Source: Prototheca cutis (Eukaryota; Chlorophyta; Trebouxiophyceae; Chlorellales; Chlorellaceae). Taken from it: DNA of 64,000 nt. Below, in pieces: positions 13,657 to 26,100 of this stretch (positions are counted from its first letter, which is position 1; each line of letters starts with the position of its first letter). The notes under the pieces are model-generated. The model made no database searches. It was given only the letters and a program-made list of their open reading frames with translations, and had not been told where the DNA came from. The stretch spans positions 393,938 through 457,937 of the forward strand of contig BCIH01000007.1 in assembly GCA_002897115.2 (NCBI GenBank), read 5' to 3'. The position numbers and the translations under genes were made by a program.

Positions 13657-16600
13657 TCAACCATGCCGGAAACTCATGTTGCGATTTCCGGATCTCGGAT
13701 TGACGCCGCTCTTCTTGCCGGGTTTGATGTCGGTGTCGACGCTGCCATAAGGGTTGTACATGCCCGCCGGAATCTTCGGGCGCAGGCCGTCCGGGCCGTG
13801 GTCCGTCCGATCCCTGGCATTTCCTCGGCCACGCTTGGGCCCGCGTTTCTTGTCTGAAGTCGTGTTCACTGTGCAAGGCAAGGAATGGGCGCGAGTGAGA
13901 GGTGGCCCGAGCCTGCGCACGAGTGAATGAGAAGTGGCCCAGGACAGAGCGACTGCTCAAAAGCATACGCAACCAGTGCACGCGCATGCACACGGCAACT
14001 GCTCATGCAATCCACAACCCATATAGCCAACAATCCAGTACCTCTGGGGATGGCATTCTTGAACGCCTCCTTGGCCTGGCCATAGTCAAACGGCTCAAAC
14101 GACGTTGCGGCCGTGCCGCTTGCTGTGCCCTTGCTCGCGTGGCTGCGCTGCTGTTGCTGGCCACGCTGCCACTTCCCTTTCTTTCCATAGCGCTCGGACA
14201 GGGACAGGGGCACGTACTCGTCCCTGTCATCGGCCGTCTGTGTTGGTTTGGTAGTTGCCGAGGGCCCGGTGCTCGGCCCGTCTTGGCTGCCAGCCCGCAT
14301 GGCCTCCATGACTGCCCGCACCTGTCCTCCAGTCGTCCTCCTCGGACTGGCCTCGGCATCGACCGCATCCGTCACCTCCTCGGCATGCTGCTGTTCGCCC
14401 GCTGCCGTGCTGGTGCTCGCTGCTTCAGCGCCGGCCACATCAGAGGTTACATCACCGGCAACCGGCGTTTGGGCAAATGGCAGTCGCAGCTGGGCATGGA
14501 TTGCTTCCACAGCCTGCTGCCGTTCCCATGCCGGGTCGACACCGCGCTTTGCACCACTGCCCATGGTACCAAAGACTGACGAGCTGCTGGCCACCTTGAG
14601 CCCTGGCACCCGCGGCTTCAGGGTCGGCCGGCTGGGGAGGGCCACTGCCGCAGCAGGAGCCGGAGCCCCTACAAGTCCTACTGACTGCAGCGCTTGTTGC
14701 TGGCATGCAGGAGAAGTCCCCTGAGCCATGGCAACCGTGGTAGGTCGTGCTGCTGCCGCCTCGGGTAGCTGGGTCACTGGGGCCTGGGCCACGCCCGGCG
14801 AGCTCGGGGGCACCACTGGGCCTCCCTGCGTACTGGCTGACTCCTCCACTCGAGGCTGCTTGCTGGGGACANCGGCACTGCCCGATGCACCGCCGGCCAT
14901 GCCGGGGTTCGTTGTTGTGACCGCCAGCGGACGCTTCAATGCCCGAGCGCGGAGGGGTCTCCGGCCGCCAGCTGGTGTTCCGGCCGCTGTTTCCTGTCTC
15001 CCAGCTTGCTCTGAGGTCGGGGGACGCACAGCAGGCTCTTCGAATGCTGCCACAGCAGTAGTCGCAGTTGCACTGCTGTCACCCATGTCGACGAGCGCAG
15101 CAGGGCCGGCCTCACTGGCCGTGGTCTCGGCAGGAAGCTGCCGGGAAGCTACAGACCCCGTCTGGATGTACTCCTTCCTCATGACCGCCACGGCCTCGAC
15201 CCGTTGCGCCGATTCCTGCCCAAAGAACAATGGGAAGAAGAAATAGACGCTCCTTGTGGGCTTGACCATGGCATTACCACGTATGAAAGGGCGAATGGAA
15301 CCCCGAGCGTGCTGACGTCGCTGCCTGCCCTGCGGTGGCTCCCTGCATCATGGCGGTTCACACCACACCATATGCATCCCCAGCCACCAAAACCGACCTT
15401 GATTAAACCAGCGATGTGCTTGGCTTGCAGCATAGCGTTCCCTGCTTTCCTCCCGACCGCCTGCTGGACGCCGACTGCGGTGGTTGGCCGGTCCCGTGCC
15501 AGCGCCATCAGAGCTGCCCGGGGCAGAATGTAGGCCGTGGATTCATCCCTGGTGCGTGCCTCCTCATCCCGCCAATTGTACAGCGCTGTGAGGTAATAAG
15601 TATAAACCGTGTCATGCAGGCATCCTGATGACATGAGGTTCATGACTGCTGGCCCCCCAGTGACCATCCAGACCTTCGCACTCAGATGTGGAACTGCCGG
15701 CAGGGACCCCCCCCCAAAAAATCAGTCTGCGGACCTTCGAAGGCGGCCAGCTGAGGGTCAGTAAAGGACATCTCCATCTTCAGTGCAGCTTCCAGGAAGC
15801 TGCGCTCTGTGCGCTGGTCGCGGGCATACATGAGTCTGCACAGCCGCCGAGAGCGCTCCAGCGTCGTCCCCAACGGGCCGCTGGGACTGCCTTCTGGAAG
15901 CGGCACCGCCAGGTGCGGCGGCACAGCAGTCTCAGGCTGCAGCAGCAGTGTCTGCGAGTGGTGGTGGGTTGCAATAGTCGTTGAGACATGAGTTGCCCCT
16001 CGTTAACTGCGCCAATTGTGCTGGATGCAGTGCCACACAAGCAGCTTCTATGCGACATCGCATCGGCGACCATGTNTGAACCCAAGGCAGATTGATCGCT
16101 TTCAAGAGCAAACAACATAAAAACCCACTCCCCCACTCGAAAATTGCCTTCATTTCGTTGTAGATGTACAGGAGCGAGTGCGTGTCGGCCCGCGCATAGG
16201 TCTCCATTTCTGGCGTCAAAGGACGGATGCGCCAGTCTGCCAGCTGCAGCCGCTTGTCCGCCTGAGGTCGTGTTTGCGTGTGTGTTAAAGGGGAGAAGAG
16301 TCATGACAGATGTCCAGTTGTAAAGCAGGCCAAGCATGGGCCATGGATTCTTGAAGCTTCAAGGACAGGCTCTCCCCCTTCCCCCCAAGGCCCCCCCCCC
16401 CCCAAAAAAAACCCCACTGACCTTGAAGTTGCAAAAGTGCTGCAGGAGGTAGGCAAGTCCAAAACTGGGAAACTGCAGCACCCTTGCTGCCTGTCCTGTG
16501 TCAAACAAGTTGGCCACATAAATGCCAAAGTCGCGCTGAAGCCAGACGATGTCCATGTCCGCCCCGTGCATGACCTTGACCTTGCCGGGGTCCGCAAAGA

Positions 16601-16713
16601 TGGGCCCCAGCACAGGACCTGGAGCGGATGTAGGTGGGGGCAAGCGAGTGGGAGTTGGAGGGATCCTGGCAAGACCTTTCCTGGAGCACAGATGAAGTCG
16701 TGTTGCCCGCCCC

Positions 16714-16744
<31 letters not shown>

Positions 16745-18261
16745 ACAAAAAAAGGGGGGGGGACGAACACATGCACACGGAAAAGCGCTATCCTCCAGCT
16801 CTCACCGATCAGGCTGCGCAGGGGCAGGGGGTCGATGATGTAATCCGCCGCGGTGGTGGAGATTTGGATGAGGCAGGTAAACCCCTGGAAGGAGCGGTAG
16901 GAGTGGGCCTCCAAATCCACGGCAATCTCGCTGGCCGCCTCCAGCTGGGATGCTGCAGTTGGAAAGTACCAATGGACAGAGGTCTCGAGCATGATTTCAC
17001 TTCCGTGCATGCTAACCTCACATATGGGGTCAGTTGGCGACAGGATCCAAGCAGGGAAGCGAGCCGCCCAAGGTTTGGAACCCGTGTGGATCTGTGCAGG
17101 CCCTTCTTCTAGCCCCCCCTTCCCCCCTATCATCCCTTTACCCCCCAACAAACACACACATACAGAATAAAGCACAAACAAACAAGCAATGCCAACATGT
17201 ACATACCAGTCTCTCGGAGGGCTTGGACGGTGTCAACAAACAGATACCGCGTCTGGGCCATGGGCATTGGGGGCACGGGCTTTGCTGGCATGGCAACCTG
17301 CCAGGCTTCAAAATGCAACCTGTCCAACGTGGTGGCCAACGGGTGGGGGGGGGCCTGCCCGGAGGCTAGGGCGGCATCCACCTCGGCAGCCACCGCCTCG
17401 ACGTCAAAGTCGGGGACGCGCTTGAGTCCATCCAGCTTGGGCCGCCAGGGCGCATTGGCGTTGTCCACCCCATCCTCGAACTGGCCCTGGGGCCGGAGAT
17501 CCCGGCGCGGGGTGGGTGCCTGCGAGCGGTGCAGATCCGCCCCAGGCACTGTCTGCGCGCCGGCCTCGGCGTCGCGACCCCCGGCACGGCCAGACAGCTG
17601 TCCCTTTCTCTCACGGTCCAGGGCCAGTGCCGAGTTGGTAAGCGCATCGTCCAGGCAATCCAGAATGTTTTGCAGGCAACGCTCCATGTCCTCTGGGATT
17701 ATGTCATCCTTGTCGTCATCCTTGTCCAGTGCAAGAGCATCGNGGGGCGCCTGGTCGCCGGCAATTGACTGCGGTGTAGGAGTTGGTTGTGACGATGCTG
17801 CTCCGTGCATGCAACTCCCTCGCTTAGAATCACAACAAACTGTTTCCACATCCATNAATCCATGCGTGGATGAGGCTCGCCAACCAGTCGTGCATTCGGA
17901 GATTCTTAAAAAATGCTCAGATGAATCACACGCGGCCGGCGGTACAGCATCCTCCACGACCCCAACGCACCCTGATCTTGGCTGAGGCCGCCTGAACCTG
18001 GGTCTTGAGTGCTTTGACCCTTGCGCTGAACGCCGGGTCATTCATGTAGTACTGTATGGAGGGGTGGTCACAATATGGGCCATTCCTCACCATATCCCTC
18101 CCACTTGTGTGGGCGTGACGGCAGGCAGCGACCAGGTCCCACAGCAGAGCCCACTGCCTGCTCACATGGAAGTCTGTGTCGTGGGGCATTTCCACCGCGT
18201 CCATGCGCTGGCAGGCATTGCTCAGAGCTCTGAAGAGCCCCAGGTCCATGGGAGAAGACAT
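13657..18261 (-). CDS. RRP6: RRP6/EXOSC10, nuclear exosome 3'-5' exoribonuclease
   Basis: Nine exons join in phase: 18261-17971, 17768-17207, 16952-16806, 16618-16422, 16261-16148, 15951-15735, 15585-15398, 15215-14042 and 13868-13657. They give 1033 residues. The order is a PMC2NT-like N terminus (about 1-97), a linker with [15 protein letters not shown], the DEDDY exonuclease and an HRDC domain. Catalytic motifs are [13 protein letters not shown] (about 293), [13 protein letters not shown] and [13 protein letters not shown] (about 417). All acidic residues and the tyrosine are present. The HRDC contains [20 protein letters not shown]. The C-terminal 460 residues are mostly low-complexity and end in a Lys/Arg/Gly-rich tail. 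The enzyme trims and degrades nuclear RNAs with the exosome, whose RRP42 subunit is also in this window. The intron after 16148 uses a GC donor. N bases lie at about 14871 and 17743 in exons. Confidence 0.95.
16710..16763. repeat. compound C-(AC)-A-G tract
   Basis: About twenty C, then (AC)n, an A run and about nine G, within the RRP6 intron between exons ending at 16806 and starting at 16618. The C and G runs could pair as a hairpin. Confidence 0.9.
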
Positions 18262-19079
18262 GCTGGTTTGATGGGAGTGTTCGTTCTGGCTGGGAACCTC
18301 GCCAGCCGAGGCCAGAGGCCTCCAGGGGGTCCGAAAAAGCCCCTTCTACCACTGCTCACACAAGTACTTTTATAGCTCTCATATTTTGGTATATATAAGA
18401 CGTCACACCCTGGTCATATGCGTCTTGCATGCGTGCGTGCATGTCGAGTTTGGGAGGACTCGGTGCTCGGTGTCGGGCTTCGGGCCCAGCGCGCCCAGGA
18501 GGGATGATGCCCGTCGAACGTGACGCATGTTGAAAGGGCATCTCCCCACTGCCTGCGATACTGCGTCTGGTCGGCATGACATTGAACACTCGGGCGCGTC
18601 TACAATATATAAAATTGCTTGANTCGCTTATCTGTTGCGCCTGCCTTGCTCACGGCCTCCAGGCAGGATGGCACTGGGTGACACCCCCTGCCTAGGGCGA
18701 TGCGCGGGCGGGGTGCCGGGATGCTTCTCCCCACAGCCCCCCAGGATGCCTGCGAGCGCATTCCAGTGCACCGCGCCCAGAATCCAGGCGCAGAGGAGGT
18801 CCGGATCGGTGGTGGTCTGCAGCCTGAACAACTCCTCAGCCGTCGCCATGCCAGGTCAGCTAGGATGGTGCTTGGCTCCGCAGTCGAGCAAGCTTGGGAG
18901 GGTGCATTCCTGAGCGTATCTCATGGTCCTGATGTTCACAATGTCAGTATCAGTTTCTTCCTGATCGCCCTGGTGTGGGCTCTACGGTTATTGATGTACT
19001 GGTTTCCCTGGGAGGAGTTTTCGGTTCCGATCACCCGCAGCTAATGCGCCTCTCCATGCGCACTCCTGGCCACCTGCAG
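18262..19079. promoter_or_regulatory. divergent spacer RRP6 / HisG, contains the unresolved HisG 5' exon
   Basis: RRP6 starts at 18261 on the minus strand and the first sure HisG exon starts at 19080 on the plus strand. Two overlapping open frames lie here: plus-strand 18700-19044 and minus-strand 18849-18628. They mirror each other in GC-rich sequence. The plus frame could supply the HisG transit peptide through a donor at 18905 (GAGG/GTGCAT), which has the right phase, but this is a guess. An N lies at 18624. Confidence 0.35.
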
Positions 19080-19625
19080 CCAAGCCCACGAAGCTCCAGG
19101 CACGTGATGGCCTGCGTCTGGCCCTCCCAAGCAAGGGGCGGATGGCAGAAGACACCCTGGAACTGCTCAAGGCATGTGCCGTATCAGAATTGGGGTGTGT
19201 GTGTGTGTGTGCGCGCCAGGACAGATGGGCTTGCTTGCTTGCACATCCAATACTCGTGCGGTTACTTCCCAAGTCGGCATTTCTATGAGTCGTCAGAACA
19301 CTGTCACTGCCTGATGCTGTTGCCGTGGGGCCCTGCCTCTGTTTTGCATCGCATGGGAGGCATCTCGGCATCGTGGTTACAGCTGTGGCGTCCCCAACTT
19401 GACACCCCCATTCTGCAGGACTGCCAGTTGGCTGTAGTCAAGCCCAACCCACGGCAATACGTTGCCGAGATTTCACAGGTCTGGATAGTGGTGTTGTTGT
19501 GTGGACATGGCTTTGGTGCTTCTCTGGGAGACACCTTTTTACAACACATATGCGCTGGATCAGCCGATAGCAAGGCAACCTTGCTACTGCCACCTGGAGC
19601 TCTTTTCTCGACAACCCCTCCCGCC

Positions 19626-19668
<43 letters not shown>

Positions 19669-20886
19669 GGCTAGATGCCGGATCTGGAGGTGTGGTTCCA
19701 GCGGGCGACAGACGTTGTTCGGAAGCTGACATACGGCGACGTGGATCTGGGCATTGTGGGTGCCGACATGGTGGCCGAGATTGCCGGTGACGACGAGGAC
19801 CTTGTAGTGGTGCACGACGCGCTGCGATTTGGGCAGTGCCACCTGGCACTGGGTGTCCCAAACACGGGCAAGTTTGCCGGGGTCAAAAGTCTGGACGACC
19901 TGCGCAAGCTCTTTGACAACGAAGACGCGCCCCTCAGGTTTGTGCAATCCGTTAATGTGTGGAGTGCGTCGGTGCTGGACGCTGGTGTTGAGCATTGGTG
20001 CCTAGGAGCGCAACAGGAACGTGTCATGCGTGGCCCTAATACACATCATCTCCATACACGTCGCTACAACTTCCTCTCAGGGTGGTCACTGGCTACCATA
20101 ATGTGGCACGGCGGTTCTTTGAGAGCAACGGGTTCCGCCACGTCAAGCTTCTGAGCGCCGACGGCGCGCTCGAGGCGGCGCCTGCAATGGGTTTTGCGGA
20201 CATTATCCTTGACCTCGTGTCGAGCGGTGTGACCCTGCGGGAGAACAACCTGCGCGAGATCTCCGGGGGCCGGGTGATGGCCTCCCAGGGCGTGCTGGTG
20301 GCCAACCGCCGTGCCCTGCTCGAGCGGCCAGGGCTGCTGGGTCTGGTGCACGAGCTGCTGGAGCGCCTGGACGCGCACCTCGTGGCCAACGAGTACTACT
20401 CGGTCATCGCCAACATGCGCGGATCGTCAGAGGAGGAAGTCGCTGCGCTGTTGCTGTCTTCAGAGCTGCTGGGAGGACTCCAAGGGCCCACCATCTCACC
20501 CGTCTACACCCGCGGGCCCGAGGGCCCCGTCCACCACGGGTTTTACGGCGCCCAGATCTGTGTGCCAAAGCGCCTGCTCTACCCCGCCGTCAAGGAAATC
20601 CGCCAGGTTTGTCTTAGGAGTTGTTGGTTGGTTGTTATCGCTTTCTTTTTTTTGGTCCGCATGCGTGTCCGTCCACGTTTGTCGGACCTAGGAGCATCGG
20701 TTGCAGATCAGTCCCCTCTCTTCTCTTCTTAAATAAGAAACAACTGACAATTCCCAATTCAACTTGCAGCTGGGAGGGAGCGGTGTGTTGACGCTGCCGC
20801 TGACTTACATCTTTGATGACGAGCCCCGGCGCTGGTACGCCCTGCTGGACAAGCTTGATCTGCAGCCCGAGGACGTCACCGTTTGA
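19080..20886 (+). CDS. HISN1: ATP phosphoribosyltransferase (5' exon missing)
   Basis: First enzyme of histidine synthesis: ATP plus PRPP gives phosphoribosyl-ATP. In plants and algae it works in the plastid. Five exons are firm: 19080-19171, 19419-19478, 19675-19937, 20081-20606 and 20770-20886. They read LRLALPSKGRMAEDTLELL, KPNPRQYVAEISQ, DLEVWFQRATDVVRKLTYG, DVDLGIVGADMVAE and then a long C-terminal part, so this is the long HisG form with its regulatory region. The chain ends LQPEDVTV. The upstream exon with the start and any transit peptide is not settled. The first intron has a GC donor (AAG/GCATGT). The intron before 19675 ends in a long (CA)n tract only a few bases from the acceptor. 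A chlorophyte-style TGTAA lies 170 bases after the stop. Confidence 0.93.
19626..19663. repeat. (CA)n microsatellite at an intron 3' end
   Basis: About nineteen CA units end eleven bases before the HisG acceptor at 19673-19674. The tract takes the place of the usual polypyrimidine stretch. Confidence 0.95.
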
Positions 20887-21305
20887 CCCCTGCTGGCAGT
20901 CGTGATTTGTGCTCGACCTGCTTTGGCTGGGCTGTAGTGGGGGTTGATCTCTTCCTCCTCGCTGGACGAGGTGAAGTCCTTGGCTCTGGAAAATGGACAG
21001 CTCGACTGTCAAGCGGGCATGATCAGGCATCAGCCTGGGGCCCTGAAGCTGGAGATGTAAAAAGTCAATGTGCAACCATCCCGTGCTTGCTTTGGCAGGC
21101 CAATAGTGACCACCACAGCTCTTGTGTTTGTTACACCAGCTGTGTCCCAGCCAGGCAAGCAGTGGCGTTCTGCCAGGTTTGATGCAGGGCTCTCCTCAGA
21201 AAATCCAGCAAGACAAGCAACGAGCAGGTGTCCCGGTCCCAGCTCGGGAGCGTGGGCACCACGGCCTGTGCGTGATGTTTCCAGTTCAAGCACATGGCGC
21301 GTGCA
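20887..21305. other. intergenic, convergent 3' ends
   Basis: Spacer between the ends of HisG and the bS18 gene. The only feature noted is TGTAA at 21056-21060. Confidence 0.4.
21056..21060 (+). terminator. TGTAA polyadenylation signal candidate for HisG
   Basis: TGTAA is the usual polyadenylation signal of green algae. This copy lies about 170 bases past the HisG stop. It is a five-base match, so chance is possible. Confidence 0.4.
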
Positions 21306-22700
21306 TCACACACGCCGCTGGCGCTGGGCGGTGCGGTCCGGGCCGGCATCTGCCCGCAGCAGGCCAAGCATGCGGGCCGTCTTGACCTGCTTTGCCACGT
21401 GCTTGTGCAGCTTGGCCGGAAGCTTGGTCCGCCGACGTGGCACCAGCCGCCCCGTCTCTGCACGTGTTGGAAATTTTAGCCGGTCATGCGTTGGCGTCAA
21501 GCTAGTGGGCCCGGGGTTGGCGGGGCGCATGCGTCCAGCCAGAGGAGACCTCAGCCGCTTCCATCCATCACTGCCACCGGGTGACATTCCTCTCATACAA
21601 AGCCAACACACATGCCCAACTGGGAACTGACCGGTGATGAATGACGCAAGGAAGTCTGCGTCCCTAAAGTCGGCGCGACCGAGCACGACGCGTGCCGGAA
21701 TCGGGGTTGGCAGTCGCGGCGGGGGCCGCATGCCCATCTCGGCCGGCGCCGTCACCGCATAGGGGTTGAGATCCTGCAGGGTTTTAGGGCATTTTTTTTG
21801 GACAGCTGTCAGCCGGTTTTTCAGAAGAGACCCCAGAGAGGAGGGGTTCTCCCCCCGCCCACAACACATTCACTGACGCACAAGGCGGCCGCCGCCATGC
21901 GCTCGACCAAGGTGCAACACAACAATGGAACAGACCCAGACCTGGGGGTTGTAGGACTGCCCTGGGAAGAAGAGGCGGAAGGGTGCAACGCGCGCCGGGG
22001 ACGATTCCTCGGCCCGACTGCCGAACACCGTCCGGGGGGCGTCGGTGGCCTGGGCCAGCAGGCCGTAGCTGGCAAAAGCCTCGGGATGCTGCGGCTTCTT
22101 CTGGCCACCCGCCAGAACCTCTGTCATCTCTGCAGTCGTGGGCTTGGCCTTGCCAGCACGTGGGGCGGCTGCCGCCGCGGCAGCGGGCTTGGCGGCCTTG
22201 CCGCTGGTGGAAGCAGCCTCCTCTGCGTCCGCCGTCTCTGCCACAGGCTTGACATCCTCCTTTGTCGCCGACGCCGATACCACTGCCGGCTCCTGGCTGC
22301 TGGCAGCCGCCGTCTCACTCGCAGTCTCCCCTGCACGGTGGTAGACGGTTGGGATATCGATCAGTCCAGCCGCTCCGCCATTGCCCGTCGCCTAGCCAGT
22401 CAGCCAGCCTGGTCAAACAGACACCCACGCGAACCGCAAATCGAGAATGGGCCCCATTCCAACCCATAGCCTACCTTGTCTCGCGCTATCCAGCTGGCTG
22501 TCTGCCCATTCCCTCCAGGACGAGGCCGAGGACGGCTTGGCCTCCTCACCCGCAGGGGTGGTGCTGCCGGCGGGGCCCTCAGAACCCTGAGTGCTCAATC
22601 GCATGCGGGAAAACGAGGTCTCAAGCTGGACGCAGCATTGCGGGATCCCCTGCGCCAGGAACCCGCTGCTCCTGGCGCGGGCCAGGAGTGCGGGCAGCAT
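21306..22700 (-). CDS. MRPS18: organellar ribosomal protein bS18, probably mitochondrial
   Basis: Four exons, 22700-22475, 22330-21942, 21773-21632 and 21457-21306, give 302 residues. The conserved part is only the last 95 residues: RADFRDADFLASFIT joined to ETGRLVPRRRTKLPAKLHKH and VKTARMLGLL. That is the bS18 core that binds 16S-type rRNA. The first 40 residues (MLPALLARARSSGFLAQG and on) are Arg-rich, Ser-rich and lack acids, as in a mitochondrial presequence. About 130 Ala-rich, low-complexity residues lie between presequence and core. A read-through frame upstream of 21457 was rejected because the 21457 acceptor gives the standard spacing of the family. The gene diverges from the CEP104-like gene. 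Plastid targeting cannot be excluded, though plastid bS18 is usually plastid-encoded. Confidence 0.87.
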
Positions 22701-23116
22701 CGCTGCCAGTCGCACCCCGCCGGGACCTTGTCCTGGGCCTGCAGCACGCTGCGTATTGGTTATGACAACAAATCAACACAATGTCCGGCACAATGGCATG
22801 CATGCATGGGGTGGATGATCACCGCACAGGGCATTGGGCATTGCGTGGCTCGATGTCCATGCTCCCTCCGTGAGATTCCTCGTTTCCAGCCCGGCCCAGA
22901 CGAAAAATCGGTCGCAGATTGATTTGACTTGATGTCGAACCGCAAGGCCTGCCATGTGATCAGTCCACACTGGCTTCTCATTGCAGCAACGATTCCCTGA
23001 ATGCATGCTGCAGGATTTCCATGATTTGTAGTCTGCGCTGTGGGCGAGTGGACGAGAAAGCGTGCGCCGTTGTGCGGGCGTCTGGCTAGCCCAGCACCGG
23101 CTGCACGCGGGATACA
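22701..23116. promoter_or_regulatory. divergent spacer, bS18 / CEP104-like gene
   Basis: 416 bases separate two start codons that point away from each other. It should carry both promoters. No specific site recognised. Confidence 0.4.
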
Positions 23117-26100
23117 ATGGACGATGCCCTACCGTTTCAAGTCACTTCCTGGAGTTCAGAGGTGTGGGTTATCATTTATTTTATGGATAGACTGTTTGCA
23201 TGGCATGTTGTGTGGATGGGCGTCGCTGGTTTCCAGCTTTTACAGCTGCATGTGGTGCCTGGGCACCACCGGCTGTGATCATTTCCGGCTATTGCACAAT
23301 GTCCCTGCTTGCGCAGGAGGTGCCAGGTACCTGCACCACTCTCGCCACTCCACTGTCCACTGGTGCAGCTGGCTGGGCATGTGCCAGGTCAGTGTGTGTG
23401 TGGGGTTGCAGGGGTGGGGCTCGGTCGCAGCATTCTCGGGCTCTTGGCTGGCCCAGTGCTGTGGAGGACGCTGACACCGGCCATCCGTGCTGTGTCTATG
23501 CATCGTCACCCTGCATGGCATCCAAGCAAATGGTTGAGGCCAGATTTTCAATTCTTCCCTGCACCGCAATCCCTTTCCCTCTCCCAGGAATGCCCTGTAC
23601 CCTCAAGAGGTGGTGCTGCGGTTGGGGCAGCCGGCCCGACTGACCCACCTAAAGCTCCTCTCCCACCAGTTCAAGGCACGGAGCTGCATTGGGTTTGCAT
23701 GTTCGTTGGAAAGGAGTTGCAGCTGGTTATCTGCTTGTCATCTCTCTGGGGAAGGCAAGCGGCAAGTTTGCCCAGCAGCCACAAAACGTGACCTGACCCC
23801 CCCGACATGTCAGTGAATTGCCAGCCAGCGCACTCAAGTCTCACCCAAACTTCTTCCGCAGATCGCATCCCGTGTGGAGGTCCAGGTTGGTGGAGAGAAA
23901 GCTGACTCCGGCTGGCGTAGCCTGGGCTCCCTGTCATTCAGCACCAACGAGCGCAGCCGGTTTTCCGCCCGCGAAATGAAGAGCGTCGCGCTGCCAGGTC
24001 CCGTGGCCCGCCGGCTGCGCCTGCTCTTCCACGGTTGCCATGCCAACGCCCTGAACCAGTATGGACAAGTGGGGCTGGTGCACGTGGGCATCCAGGGTCA
24101 AGCTGTCGACCTGCCCCTCGAAGACGGGGCGTGTGCCCTGCGCGCAAGCCAGGGGTCTGTGTGGCCAGGCGGTGATGTGGGAAATGCGGTGTCTCCGACC
24201 GTCGCCAAAGCCGTCGGCCCTCTGGCTGCGGCGGCCGCACTCGTCCCCGAGCAGCCACCGCCACCAGCGCCGGCTGCGTCGACCGTGGAGCCACTCACGG
24301 TGAACAGCAGGATGCCTACTGCTGACTCAGCAGGGGTTGTCCACGAATCAAATTCCCTATCAGTGGCAACGCCGTCGCGCCAGGCAACCCACGACCCAGC
24401 GAGCACCCCGTCCCATGCCATCGCTCCGACAACATCACAGCGGGTGGCGGTCGACCCCATCACGGCCGCCAGGCTTGCCGAGCTCCAGCAGCTCAAGGCC
24501 GCAGCCGTGGAGGCCGAAGACTATGATGAGGCCAAGCGATTAAAGGCAGCCGTCGACAGGCTCTGTTCCTTTGGTGGGTTTGCTTGCTTGTTTGTTTTGA
24601 AGTCTGGCATTTGCTGGTGNGGTAGGGTGGGGCGGTCGACGGTGCGTTCAGCACCAAGCTTGGGCTTTATTGAAGGGCTGCCTGTCCATGGCCAAACATG
24701 CCAGTCCCTATCAATTCCCTCCCTTTCCATCCTAACGACAACAACACTGCACGATGCAGGTGCTCGCATCGCGGCTCTGGAAAGTCGGAAAGCAGAGGCG
24801 GTGGCTGCGGAGGATTATGACACTGCCAAGGAAATCAAGGAGGAGATCGAGGGTCTGCGGCGTGTGTCGCTGAGGCAGTCGCCACCACATGGCGGCGCTG
24901 CCTCGCCACGGCTGGGGCGAGGCAATGCAACCGTTGCCATGTCTGCTGCCGGGCCCCGACGGTCATTGAGTGGGCAGTGGGAGGCCGAGCAAACACAGCC
25001 GGACGGCAAGGTGGCTGGTCTCCGGGCATCGCTGGCTGCCGCGGCGGCACAACTGGANGCAGGGCCGGATGCCGGGGTCAAGGGCATGTCCTCTCCTCTT
25101 CATGAAGACGACATTGACAAGGAAGAAGCAGACACCCGCATCCGGGCAGGTGCTGGTGCTGCATCGGATGGTCATGCAACAGAGGCCACTGGCAGTGGCC
25201 GTATCAATCAGGGGCCAGGCCGAACCGGAGCCCGGCGGCCCCTGGGCCCGTCGGCTCGGGGGTCGCGTGAGGACCTGTCCGGCCACGAACAACGGAATGG
25301 CAATCCCCAGAGCCCTGCACGGCCTGGATTTCAGGATGAGGACATGGGGGCCGGAGCTGTTGACCCCGGACCGCCACCTCCGGGGTTTCCTCCCGACCTC
25401 CCCCCGCCCGAGCCATTGACCGCCACTGCCGCCAGGGACGCGGCAGACGCCCTGGACCTCCTGGGTCCTTATGTTACAGCATGCTTGGTCTCAAAGACCT
25501 GGCAGCTGCGCGCTGGTGCAGTGCAGGTGAGCAGCGGGCAGCGCCTTGTGTGTTATCTGGAGGATTCATTGGAAGCTTGGGGGAATTCCTTCTTTTGGCA
25601 ATGTATTCCACGTTGGTTACCCAAGAGGACTGGTGCTTTGTGCTACACCAGTGACTGTGTTCCCGTTGCTTGAATCAGCCCCGGGAATAACATCCAGCGT
25701 GACTTGGCCTGATATCTCAGCCTTCACCCCGTGCCTGTTGCAGTTTTTAGAACAGAACGGCGGCCAGTCACCAGGAGTGTTGACTGTACCAGCAAATCTG
25801 AACATCGCAGCGAGTGTCTTGACCACGGCCCTACAGGACCGTGTCGCCGCCGTGTTCCTGGCAGCCATCCCCGCCCTGCTTTCCTTGGCAAACAGCCAGG
25901 TAGAAGGGGGGGGGGGTTGAAGTTTGTTTTTTTGTCTTTGGCATGGAGCATCTTGAATGGATGGATTTTATTTGTTTTTCCGAGAATCCTCCACAATAAT
26001 CTCCCCATTCCTGCTACCATCTCCTCGAACCTTGCACAAAGCCACACATTCGCAGGGCCGCCAGCAGCAGCAGCGAGGCCGGGTTGCTTCGGCGCTGCAG

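Noticed and set aside
18628..18849. 73-residue minus-strand frame with a good start context upstream of RRP6
   Set aside because: It overlaps an equally long opposite frame, has no recognisable motif, and RRP6 has a good start of its own at 18261. Not called as a gene.
21458..21631. Read-through frame extending bS18 exon 4 upstream
   Set aside because: Phase does not match the preceding exon. The acceptor at 21458 gives the standard bS18 spacing and a correct phase.
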